From Gammaproteobacteria bacterium (GTDB lineage Bacteria > Pseudomonadota > Gammaproteobacteria > Pseudomonadales > Halieaceae): a stretch of DNA of 64,000 nucleotides. A program made the translations under genes and the position numbers. Below are positions 1-7,133 of this stretch, in pieces. Position 1 is the first letter of the stretch, and every line of letters begins with the position of its first letter. The stretch spans positions 17,402-81,401 of the forward strand of contig JAUHYL010000007.1 of assembly GCA_030426545.1 (NCBI GenBank). The letters run 5' to 3'. Under the pieces are notes generated by a model. The model made no database searches. It saw only the letters and a list, made by a program, of their open reading frames with translations, and was not told where the DNA came from.

Positions 1-13
1 GAGGGACAGGGGG

Positions 14-913
14 TCAGTTTCCAAGCGAATTCACCTTTGCGTAGAGGGCCGCATTCATCGGCGCGGGAATGCCGTGTGCATCGGCCACCTTCAAGAGGTA
101 GCCGGTGATGTAGTTTATTTCCGTCTGCCTGCCCGCTTCAACGTCCTGCAGCATGGAAGATTGGTTGGAGGCGGTTGCGCGGATCACGTCCATGGCAGTC
201 TGCGCAATGCGCTGCGCGGTCGCGGTGTACCCTGCGGCGTAGCTTACCTGGCTGATTTCCCTGCACAGGCCGGCAACCTGAGCGGCGAGCCCGGGCTGTT
301 CCGCCAACTCACCATTCACGCAGCCATGCACGGCCGTCAGCGGGTTGATGGCGCAGTTGATGGCAAGCTTGTGCCACAGCGCGCTGTCGATATCGGCATC
401 CCAGTGGCAGTCCTCCACCCCCATTTTCCAGGGCGCGAACCAGGGCGGCGGCAGCACGGTACCGGCGCCGCCGACAAACGTTGCGCCCTTGCCAGCGTGA
501 CGAATCCGTCCGGCGTCGACCCGGTGCGCGCCCTGGGTGGTCGTGGCGCAGTACACCGGCAGTGTCGGGAAATCCTCGCGCGCTTCTTCCTGCAGTCCCA
601 TGCCATTGGCGAGAATGACCACGGGTGCGTCCGGCTGCAGTTTCTGCTGTGCGCTGCGCAGTGCCTCACGCACGTCGTACGCTTTCGTGGTAATCAGCAG
701 ATGTTCGATGGGCGCGCAATCTGCCACGGTTGCCTGCTGCAGTTGCAGCGTGGTGGTGGTGTCGGCAAGTTCCAGTCTGAGCGTGCGTTCGGGTGTGCCT
801 GGCCGGTGCAGTAGGGTAACGGTGCAGCCAGCGCGCTGCAGGTAGGAGGCGAACAGGCACCCTATGGCGCCCGCGCCAAGCACGGTCCAGCGCGACTCCG
901 GTTCGGTAGTCAC
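14..913 (-). CDS. panE: 2-dehydropantoate 2-reductase (ketopantoate reductase)
   Basis: This 299-residue cytoplasmic enzyme should reduce ketopantoate to pantoate with NADPH in pantothenate/CoA synthesis. The N-terminal Rossmann loop GAGAIG is at residues 13-18. The C-terminal ApbA/PanE domain carries the family signature HKLAINCAINPLTAVHG at 181-197, containing the expected catalytic Lys182 and Asn186, with a further conserved Lys at 77. The length matches the family. It is transcribed away from yajQ, with an 86-bp divergent gap between them. Several PanE-like paralogues act on other 2-oxo acids, so the exact substrate is inferred from the family. Confidence 0.9.
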   Translation of the reverse strand: MTTEPESRWTVLGAGAIGCLFASYLQRAGCTVTLLHRPGTPERTLRLELADTTTTLQLQQATVADCAPIEHLLITTKAYDVREALRSAQQKLQPDAPVVILANGMGLQEEAREDFPTLPVYCATTTQGAHRVDAGRIRHAGKGATFVGGAGTVLPPPWFAPWKMGVEDCHWDADIDSALWHKLAINCAINPLTAVHGCVNGELAEQPGLAAQVAGLCREISQVSYAAGYTATAQRIAQTAMDVIRATASNQSSMLQDVEAGRQTEINYITGYLLKVADAHGIPAPMNAALYAKVNSLGN

Positions 914-937
914 CGATTCACGATTTACCTGGCGGGA

Positions 938-965
938 TTGAAAAGCGTTCGTGCGCCATTATTAT
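938..965 (+). promoter_or_regulatory. Candidate sigma-70 promoter of yajQ
   Basis: A TTGAAA -35 box (938-943) and a TATTAT -10 box (960-965) are separated by 16 bp. They lie about 35 bp upstream of the yajQ start, in the divergent gap with panE. An AGGTGA ribosome site sits six bases before the yajQ ATG. Assigned by eye only. Confidence 0.45.
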
Positions 966-999
966 GTGTGTCCCTCGATGATCATTCAGGTGAAGTACT

Positions 1000-1482
1000 A
1001 TGCCATCCTTTGACGTAGTTTCGGAAGTCGATCTGCACGCGTTGACCAATGCGGTCGACCAGGCGGGACGTATCGTGACCAATCGTTTCGATTTCAAGGG
1101 CGTAGAAGCCTCCTTCGAGCGCGAGGAGCGCCGCGTCGTGATCACCGCGGAGGCCGAGTTCCAGGTGACACAGATGGAAGATATGTTGCGCAGCGCGCTG
1201 GTCAAGTGCGAAATCGACCCGGCGGCGATGGACTGTGCCGACATGGAGACCAGTGGCAAGCAGGTGCGCCAGGTAGTGACCTTGAAGCACGGCCTGGACA
1301 GCGCGCAGTGCAAATCCATCGTCAAGCGCATCAAGGATGCGAAGATGAAAGTGCAGGCGCAGGTGCAGGGTGAACAGGTTCGTGTCACCGGTAAAAAGCG
1401 CGACGACCTGCAGGCGGTGATGGCCCTGTTGCGCGAGGAGGACTTTGGCGCGCCGCTGCAGTTTACGAATTTCCGCGACTGA
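1000..1482 (+). CDS. yajQ: YajQ family nucleotide-binding protein
   Basis: At 160 residues this has the size and sequence of the YajQ/UPF0234 family. The N-terminus MPSFDVVSEVDLHALTNAVD and the later stretch NRFDFKG are the family hallmarks, and the fold is two RNP-like domains. YajQ proteins bind nucleotides; some bind cyclic di-GMP and act with a transcription factor. The protein should be cytoplasmic and monocistronic. The ATG is preceded by AGGTGA at good spacing. Family assignment is firm; a c-di-GMP effector role is possible but cannot be read from the sequence. Confidence 0.93.
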   Translation: MPSFDVVSEVDLHALTNAVDQAGRIVTNRFDFKGVEASFEREERRVVITAEAEFQVTQMEDMLRSALVKCEIDPAAMDCADMETSGKQVRQVVTLKHGLDSAQCKSIVKRIKDAKMKVQAQVQGEQVRVTGKKRDDLQAVMALLREEDFGAPLQFTNFRD

Positions 1483-1506
1483 CGCCTCACGGCTCAGTTG
1501 GCATTG

Positions 1507-2412
1507 TCACTCGTTGTCGCGCAAGGCGCTGTCGAGTTGTGCCAGCTTGATCTCCTGTGCATCGTCTTCCGCACTGATTTTCCCGGTGGCTAGATACCAC
1601 AACAATTCCAGGTAGCGATACACGCAGCGGTATCTCGCCACCGCAAACAGCTCACTTTCACGCGGTGGACGTTGCAGGTAAGCACTCAGCAGCGTGTTTT
1701 GCTGCGTCTCTTTCAGCGCGTCGCCCGCAATGACGACGGCAAGGTCGTACAGTGGGTCACCCATCGCGCAGTACTCCCAGTCCAGCGCGTACAGGCGCCC
1801 GCCGCTGTATAAACGGTTGGCGCGCAGTAGATCGTGGTGACACACACGATAGGTTTCGCAGGACAGCGCCGCGCTGTGCGCCAGTGACAGAACACGGTCA
1901 CTGTGCGCCAGAACCGGCGCACTTGGCACCTGCGCTGTTCGCCTGAGTTGATTCTCGTAGCGCTGAATACGCTCGCAAAGATCCAGCCGTTGGTGCAGCG
2001 CTGGCAGTGCGTGGATGCCACGCAGCAGCTGTGCCGTGTCTGCCGCGGATTCGCGGGGCGCAGCGTCCGGCGGCAGGTAATCACACACCAGGCAGCCGAG
2101 GTCGGGATTGAAATAGCGCGGCGTCGGCGCCAGACCGGCGGCGCTGGCCTGGCGTAGTGCACACCACTCCAGCTGCCGGTTCAGGCCGTGGCTGGCGGGT
2201 GCAGTGCCGTCAATGCGCACAATAAACTGCGCGCCGCTGGCAACCAGTACGCTGTGATTGCTGAGCCCCCCCGCGACCGGCGAGACGATTTCAGGCGCAT
2301 GTCGCAGCGGAGGGTCGCACTGCCAGTGGCGCCACTGGGCCAGGGCGTGGCGCAGATTGTGCTGCGTTGAAGCGTTGGCGTTAGTAATCGAATATCCCCA
2401 TGGCTGGAGCAT
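1507..2412 (-). CDS. APH-fold phosphotransferase, choline/thiamine kinase-like
   Basis: This 301-residue protein has the aminoglycoside/choline kinase fold. The catalytic loop HHDLLRANR at 192-200 gives the general base Asp194 and metal ligand Asn199. The metal-binding DWEYCAMGDPLYDLA starts at Asp211, and a glycine-rich SPVAGGLSN lies near 44-52. Proteins of this size and pattern phosphorylate choline, thiamine or related small alcohols. The gene stands alone on the minus strand, convergent with yajQ and divergent from the GGDEF gene. Thiamine kinase (ThiK-like) and choline kinase (LicA-like) cannot be separated without phylogeny. Confidence 0.75.
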   Translation of the reverse strand: MLQPWGYSITNANASTQHNLRHALAQWRHWQCDPPLRHAPEIVSPVAGGLSNHSVLVASGAQFIVRIDGTAPASHGLNRQLEWCALRQASAAGLAPTPRYFNPDLGCLVCDYLPPDAAPRESAADTAQLLRGIHALPALHQRLDLCERIQRYENQLRRTAQVPSAPVLAHSDRVLSLAHSAALSCETYRVCHHDLLRANRLYSGGRLYALDWEYCAMGDPLYDLAVVIAGDALKETQQNTLLSAYLQRPPRESELFAVARYRCVYRYLELLWYLATGKISAEDDAQEIKLAQLDSALRDNE

Positions 2413-2573
2413 GAGGCGCGGGGGCCTCGTTGCATCGCAAGTATAGGGCGCTTAAACTGCGAGAACACCTCTGAACACGGGTTCTTTTGTTCACAGGTGC
2501 TCTGGACAATAAAAAAAGCCGGCCGTTTTCTGGAATGGAGACCCGGAGGCGGCGGGACAGGTGGGCAAACTTA

Positions 2574-3716
2574 ATGGCCGATGATCACGACCGCGGCAGT
2601 CTTCCCGGCGAAGAAATCGAGGGTGCGCCACCGGTAATCTCCGGCACGGAGTTACTGCAGCGCCGGCACAGCGAGAGCGTGACGCTCAACCGTTATGTCT
2701 ACCAGCAAACGCAGCAATTCGTACACATGTTGCTACAGGCCGCCGATCTGCCTTCTTTGGTAGAAACCCTGCTGGACAGCCTGCCGCGACACTTTTCCCT
2801 GCCCGCTGCAGAGCTGTGGCTGTTCGATCCCGAGAATACGCTGCAGGACCTTGTGGTGGGCGCTGAGCGTTACGGCCCCAGCCTGATTTTTTTCGAGGAA
2901 GTGTTTCCCCTGCAGGAGCTGTATGAAGTGGAGCCGGATGTCGAGTACATCGATACCACGGACTCACGCATGTTCGACGTGCTGAAGGCGGAGCAGGGGG
3001 TCGATTCGGCATTGCTGGTGCCGCTGACCGAGTCTGGTCGCGTCATGGGCAGCCTGCACCTGGGCATGCGAGAGGGGTCGCTGTTTATCAGTGAGGCGGA
3101 ACAGGAGTTGCTGGCTCACCTGGCATTGATTGTCTCTTCCTGTGTTAACGCCACCGTTGGCCAGGAACGCATCGCCAACCTCACTTTGCTTGACCCTCTT
3201 ACAGAAATCAGTAATCCTCGCGGCTTTCAGCGCGATCTGGCGCGGGAGATCGCGCGCGCCCAGCGTGCGGAACACGCGCTGACGGTACTGATAATGGAAA
3301 TCGACGACTACGAGGAGTTATACACTCATTACGGAGAGCGTCGGGGCAATTTCGTGGTGCGTAAAGTGGCGGAGCGATTGTGCTCTGATCTGCGCCAGAC
3401 AGATCTCATGGCGCGGTTGACGCAGCCCCGCTTCGCTGTCTTATTGCCGCATACCGATGAGCTGCGTGGACGCGACATTGCCGAGCGCATGCGTCTGGAT
3501 ATCGAGGATTTCCCGGTCGACGATGGCCGCGGTGCAGTCCTGCAGGTTTGCCTGAGCATCGGTATGGTCACCTGGGAGCCGCGTCAGTACCCCGCCGTGG
3601 ATATGGCGCGCCTTGCGGTGCAGATGGAGTCTGTCGCGGAGGGCGGCCTGGACAGTGCGAAGGCGCGAGGTGGCAACTGTATCCGCCAGGCCCGGCTTAG
3701 CACAATGATGGTTTAA
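2574..3716 (+). CDS. GAF-like sensor with degenerate GGDEF domain
   Basis: The protein is 380 residues from the chosen ATG, which has AGGTGG nine bases upstream; an in-frame start at 2487 would add 29 residues unlike the family. The N-terminal half resembles a GAF/DUF484-type sensor (PLTESGRVMGSLHLGMREG). The C-terminal half aligns with diguanylate cyclases (LTLLDPLTEISNPRGFQRDL to LSIGMVTW). At the active-site hairpin the canonical GGDEF reads TQPRF (codons 3420-3434) before AVLLP, so the signature glycines and the catalytic Glu are lost. It is therefore probably a non-catalytic regulator. No membrane segment is seen. Its stop overlaps the carbonic anhydrase start by one base (TAATG), implying co-translation. 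Confidence 0.85.
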   Translation: MADDHDRGSLPGEEIEGAPPVISGTELLQRRHSESVTLNRYVYQQTQQFVHMLLQAADLPSLVETLLDSLPRHFSLPAAELWLFDPENTLQDLVVGAERYGPSLIFFEEVFPLQELYEVEPDVEYIDTTDSRMFDVLKAEQGVDSALLVPLTESGRVMGSLHLGMREGSLFISEAEQELLAHLALIVSSCVNATVGQERIANLTLLDPLTEISNPRGFQRDLAREIARAQRAEHALTVLIMEIDDYEELYTHYGERRGNFVVRKVAERLCSDLRQTDLMARLTQPRFAVLLPHTDELRGRDIAERMRLDIEDFPVDDGRGAVLQVCLSIGMVTWEPRQYPAVDMARLAVQMESVAEGGLDSAKARGGNCIRQARLSTMMV

Positions 3717-4357
3717 TGATGAACGAACTGAAATCTCTATTCGAGAATAACCGCCTCTGGGCGGATGATATGAAAGCTCAGGATCCGGAGTTTTTCGCCA
3801 AGCTGTCCGCGCAGCAGGCGCCCGAGTACCTGTGGATAGGCTGCTCCGACAGCCGTGTGCCCGCCAATCAGATTGTTGGACTGATGCCGGGAGAGGTTTT
3901 CGTGCATCGCAATGTGGCTAACATGGTTCTGCACACGGACTTCAATTGCCTCACGGTTCTGCAGTACGCGGTGGACGTGCTGCGGGTCAAGCATGTACTG
4001 GTAGTGGGGCACTATGGCTGCGGCGGTGTGAAGGCCGCCTACGAGAACGCCGACAACGGCATGATTGATAACTGGCTGCGCAATATCAAGGATGTACAAC
4101 ACATTCATTCAGAGCAGCTGGCCGCTGAGCCGGACGAAGAGGCGAGCTGTAACCTGCTGGTGGAATTGAACGTGCGGCACCAGGTGGCCCATGTCTGCCA
4201 TACGACCATCGTGCAGAACGCGTGGGCGCGTGGCCAGGCGCTGTCCGTGCATGGCTGGGTTTACAGCCTTAATGACGGCCTGCTGAAAGATCTGGACTGC
4301 ACCATTGACTCTTCTGCCGGGGTAGAACAGGCCTACCGTATCTCTTCGGGGTATTAG
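3716..4357 (+). CDS. can: Beta-class carbonic anhydrase
   Basis: This 213-residue enzyme interconverts CO2 and bicarbonate in the cytoplasm. All beta-class zinc-site residues are present: Cys43, the Asp45/Arg47 dyad in CSDSR, His99 and Cys102 in GHYGCGG. The HRNVANMV element at 64-71 is also typical. Length is close to E. coli Can. Two ATG codons are adjacent (3716 and 3719); the first overlaps the stop of the GGDEF-like gene. The following gene starts four bases after the stop, so at least three genes appear to form a transcription unit. Confidence 0.95.
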   Translation: MMNELKSLFENNRLWADDMKAQDPEFFAKLSAQQAPEYLWIGCSDSRVPANQIVGLMPGEVFVHRNVANMVLHTDFNCLTVLQYAVDVLRVKHVLVVGHYGCGGVKAAYENADNGMIDNWLRNIKDVQHIHSEQLAAEPDEEASCNLLVELNVRHQVAHVCHTTIVQNAWARGQALSVHGWVYSLNDGLLKDLDCTIDSSAGVEQAYRISSGY

Positions 4358-4361
4358 CGCC

Positions 4362-4880
4362 TTGTCCTCTCTGGAGCAGCGCATCGCCCGCCTCGAAGCC
4401 ATCGAAGCGATCAAGCAGCTCAAGTACCGCTACTTTCACGCCTGCGACGCGAAGCAGCCGGACCGGGTGCGCGAGTGTTTTTTGCCGGGGAAGATCGATC
4501 TGCAGTACGGTCGAATCGGTGAGTTCAGCGATCGTGAAGCGATGTTGTCAGTTTTCACCGAGCTGGCGTGCCAGGAGCACATCGTGGAAATGCATCACGG
4601 GCAGAACCCGCGCATCGAGCTTCAGGGCGACGATAACGCCACGGGCGTGTGGGGGCTGTACTACCACATGATCGACACACGGCGAGAACTGGTCACGCAG
4701 TTGGCGGGCTTCTATGACGATGAGTACGTTCGAGATGGCCAGGCGTGGTACATGGCCGCTTCACGCTACGAGGTCACCTCGACCCAGTTGTTCGACCTGT
4801 CTGAGGGTCTTGCCAGGGCAATTTTCGCCGGTCGAGCCGCTCCACCTGAGCTGGACGATCCCGGCGCGCAGGCTGGATGA
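4362..4880 (+). CDS. SnoaL/NTF2-like fold protein
   Basis: A 172-residue protein with the pattern of the SnoaL-like NTF2 superfamily: an N-terminal helix (SLEQRIARLEAIEAIKQLKY), a cone-forming core and a HHGQNPRIEL strand. Such proteins are small-molecule enzymes or binding proteins with very varied substrates. The start is a TTG four bases after the carbonic anhydrase stop; no better start is visible nearby. It is followed after 15 bases by trmH, so it probably belongs to the same transcript. The function is unknown, and nothing links it mechanistically to bicarbonate metabolism apart from position. Confidence 0.7.
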   Translation: MSSLEQRIARLEAIEAIKQLKYRYFHACDAKQPDRVRECFLPGKIDLQYGRIGEFSDREAMLSVFTELACQEHIVEMHHGQNPRIELQGDDNATGVWGLYYHMIDTRRELVTQLAGFYDDEYVRDGQAWYMAASRYEVTSTQLFDLSEGLARAIFAGRAAPPELDDPGAQAG

Positions 4881-4895
4881 CGCCAGCGATTTTCC

Positions 4896-5597
4896 GTGAC
4901 ACCTGAGCGTATCAGCAGGCTGCACGAGGTACTGCAGCGGCGCCAACCCGACCTCACCGTCGTCACCGACTTCGTACACAAGCAGCGCAACCTCTCTGCG
5001 TTGGTGCGGATTTGTGACACCGTGGGCATCATGCAACTGCATGCGGTAATCGGGGATGAGGATTACCAGGCCTTTCGCGGTACGGCGATGGGTGCGCACA
5101 ACTGGGTGGAGGTGGCACATTACGCAACGCTGCCCGAGGCGCTCACGCCGCTGCGACAGCAGGGCATGCAGGTTGTGGCCGCGCATCCCGTCCCGGCGGC
5201 CGTTGACTACCGCACGCTGGACTATACTAAGCCCACCGCGTTGTTACTCGGCGCAGAGCGCTGGGGCGTGAGTGCCGAGGCGGTGGCAAAAGCAGACCAC
5301 TGCGTCAACATTCCCATGGTCGGTATGGTGCAATCTCTGAATGTTTCCGTTGCCGCAGGGATTATACTGGCGGAGGTGCAGCGCCAACGTGACGCCGCCG
5401 GGCTCTATGCGCAATGCCGCATTGATGCGGCAACCTATCAGCGACTCTTTTTCGAGTGGGGTCATCCGTCAGTGCGCGACTATTGCATTGAACGGGATTT
5501 GCACTATCCGCCCCTTAACGCAGAGGGCGAAATAGATAATCCGGCTGCATGGTACGCAGCGGTGCGCCGGGGTGAAGCGCCTAGCAGGGAGAGTTGA
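4896..5597 (+). CDS. trmH: tRNA (guanosine-18-2'-O)-methyltransferase TrmH
   Basis: A 233-residue SPOUT methyltransferase that methylates the 2'-OH of G18 in the tRNA D-loop using S-adenosylmethionine. Motif 1 NLSALVR has Asn32 and Arg38, motif 2 LLLGAERWGVS has Glu121, and motif 3 IPMVGMVQSLNVSVA (139-153) forms the trefoil knot. A C-terminal extension after residue 165 matches TrmH rather than RlmB. The start is GTG. The N-terminus MTPERISRLHEVLQRRQPDL is typical of gammaproteobacterial TrmH, which supports this start. Confidence 0.93.
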   Translation: MTPERISRLHEVLQRRQPDLTVVTDFVHKQRNLSALVRICDTVGIMQLHAVIGDEDYQAFRGTAMGAHNWVEVAHYATLPEALTPLRQQGMQVVAAHPVPAAVDYRTLDYTKPTALLLGAERWGVSAEAVAKADHCVNIPMVGMVQSLNVSVAAGIILAEVQRQRDAAGLYAQCRIDAATYQRLFFEWGHPSVRDYCIERDLHYPPLNAEGEIDNPAAWYAAVRRGEAPSRES

Positions 5598-5777
5598 ATG
5601 GATACGCTGGTTGTTCTGCTGTTATTTATCTTTGGTGGTGTCGCGCTGATGGTGCTACTGGGTGAGCGGTTTGCCAAGCCGGCGGACGCCGAACGTCTGG
5701 CGAAACTGCAGCGCTGGATTATGCCGTTGGTGGGACTCAGCATTGTGATTTCGCTAATCAATTACTATCTCAACTGA
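5598..5777 (+). CDS. Small two-helix membrane protein downstream of trmH
   Basis: A 59-residue reading frame begins with ATG immediately after the trmH stop (TGAATG junction) and has a GGGAGAG ribosome site inside the trmH end. The protein is mostly two hydrophobic segments (about residues 3-20 and 40-57) joined by a charged loop with ERFAKPADAERLAKLQRW. No family is recognised. The zero-base junction, good ribosome site and membrane-protein composition argue that it is real. It may be a structural or regulatory small membrane protein; there is no functional evidence. Confidence 0.65.
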   Translation: MDTLVVLLLFIFGGVALMVLLGERFAKPADAERLAKLQRWIMPLVGLSIVISLINYYLN

Positions 5778-5931
5778 CATTCCGATGTCCATCGTGGGCA
5801 GCGTTTGATGTTTAAAGTATGTGATCAAGTTTTCCATGTCCCGTGTGACGGGCTGGTTCGGACAGCGTGCAGCGCAGTCGATCTGGCAGCGCTTATTTCA
5901 GTAAGCTCTTAGACAATAAAGGAGACAGACA

Positions 5932-6567
5932 ATGCCCAGACTGCGACAGGTCCCCCGATCGGAGGCAGACCCGATAGCGACCACCATGTATGACATGCTG
6001 TTCGGTGATCGTGATCCCGTGGCACAACCCGGGACGGAAACCGGCACGCCGGGTGACTGGTGGACGGTGTTTGCGCTGGTGCCCGATTGTCTTAAGCATG
6101 CGATCAATGGTTTCCAGTTCTACCGTGATCCCGCGCGCCAGTTGGATCCGCAGTTGCGCGAGTTGGGGCAGACCCGCGCGGGGTACGCGCGCGGTTCCCA
6201 GTTCGTGTATTCACAGCACTGCAAGTCCTGCCGTTCCGTGGGCCTTACGGAAGAAAAGATCCAGGCCATCGCCCACTGGCAGGTCAGTGAAGAATTTTCG
6301 CAGATCGAGCGTGCCGTGCTCGGCTACACCGATGCACTGGTGTTGGAGGGTGGCAGGGTAGCCGATGGCATATTTGATGTGCTCAAAGCGCACCTGTCGG
6401 ATGAAGAGATTCTGGAGCTCACCTACATTACGACCCTGTACGAGATGCACGCGGTGATGAGCCGCGCGCTGCGTCTGGAGTACGATGACGTGGATGAGCG
6501 TATCGTGGAGGTGGCCGCGCCCGAAGGCGGTTCCGACGATGTTATGCGCATGGTCGATACGGAATAG
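5932..6567 (+). CDS. AhpD-like/carboxymuconolactone decarboxylase family protein
   Basis: This 211-residue protein looks like the CMD/AhpD superfamily, all-helical proteins that use paired cysteines in peroxide reduction or act as lyases. The motif region is HCKSCRSVGLTEEKI, with Cys97 and Cys100. The His expected four residues after the second Cys (CxxCxxxH) is absent, so AhpD-type thiol chemistry may be altered. A strong AAGGAG site lies six bases before the ATG, and a small GCTTA/TAAGC hairpin is at 5891-5906. The next gene, a VOC protein, begins 11 bases downstream, so the two are likely co-expressed. Confidence 0.75.
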   Translation: MPRLRQVPRSEADPIATTMYDMLFGDRDPVAQPGTETGTPGDWWTVFALVPDCLKHAINGFQFYRDPARQLDPQLRELGQTRAGYARGSQFVYSQHCKSCRSVGLTEEKIQAIAHWQVSEEFSQIERAVLGYTDALVLEGGRVADGIFDVLKAHLSDEEILELTYITTLYEMHAVMSRALRLEYDDVDERIVEVAAPEGGSDDVMRMVDTE

Positions 6568-6578
6568 GAGGCAACATC

Positions 6579-7103
6579 ATGGGCTATCACCACCTGGCAC
6601 TGGCCTGCAGGGATATTCACGCCATTCACGCGTTTTACGAGGGCGTTCTGGGCTTCGAACTGGTGAAGGTAGAGGTCGGGCCGGTGCCTGAGGGCGGTTG
6701 GGCGAAGCACTTCTTCTACCGCATGGAGAACGACAGCCGGTTTGTGGCCTTCTGGGAAATGCACGACGTGCCCGATACCGATGGTTTTGAAACCAATCTC
6801 TCAAAAGCGGCCGGGGTGCCGGACCATATCAATCACATCGCGTTTGATGTCGCTGACGCAGAAGACCTCGAGCGTCGCCGGCAGCAGTGGCTCGGTGCGG
6901 GCCTGGAGGTGCTGGAGATCGACCACAACTGGTGCCGTTCCATCTATACCCGCGATCCCAACGACAACGTGGTGGAGTTCTGCCTTACCACCGGCACGTT
7001 CACGGCAGATGACCGAGAAACAGCGCTGGCCGCTATGAGCGCGAAGGAGCCCGAGTTTTCGCCGCCGCCCGCCTCGATTCAGCAGCACCGCGTGGAGCGT
7101 TAG
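6579..7103 (+). CDS. VOC superfamily (glyoxalase/extradiol dioxygenase fold) protein
   Basis: A 174-residue vicinal-oxygen-chelate protein made of two beta-alpha-beta-beta-beta modules. Module one starts MGYHHLALACRDI and module two DHINHIAFDVAD. Plausible metal ligands are His5, Glu60, His86 and Glu133, the usual arrangement for a mononuclear metal site. The C-terminal signature TRDPNDNVVEFC is typical of glyoxalase/dioxygenase-like members. The reaction cannot be told: lactoylglutathione lyase, extradiol dioxygenase and epimerase activities share this pattern. It sits just downstream of the CMD-family gene with an AGGAGG site before the ATG, suggesting a shared oxidative or ring-modifying role. 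Confidence 0.82.
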   Translation: MGYHHLALACRDIHAIHAFYEGVLGFELVKVEVGPVPEGGWAKHFFYRMENDSRFVAFWEMHDVPDTDGFETNLSKAAGVPDHINHIAFDVADAEDLERRRQQWLGAGLEVLEIDHNWCRSIYTRDPNDNVVEFCLTTGTFTADDRETALAAMSAKEPEFSPPPASIQQHRVER

Positions 7104-7133
7104 GCACGTTGACGGTCGATCGGGGACAGACGG

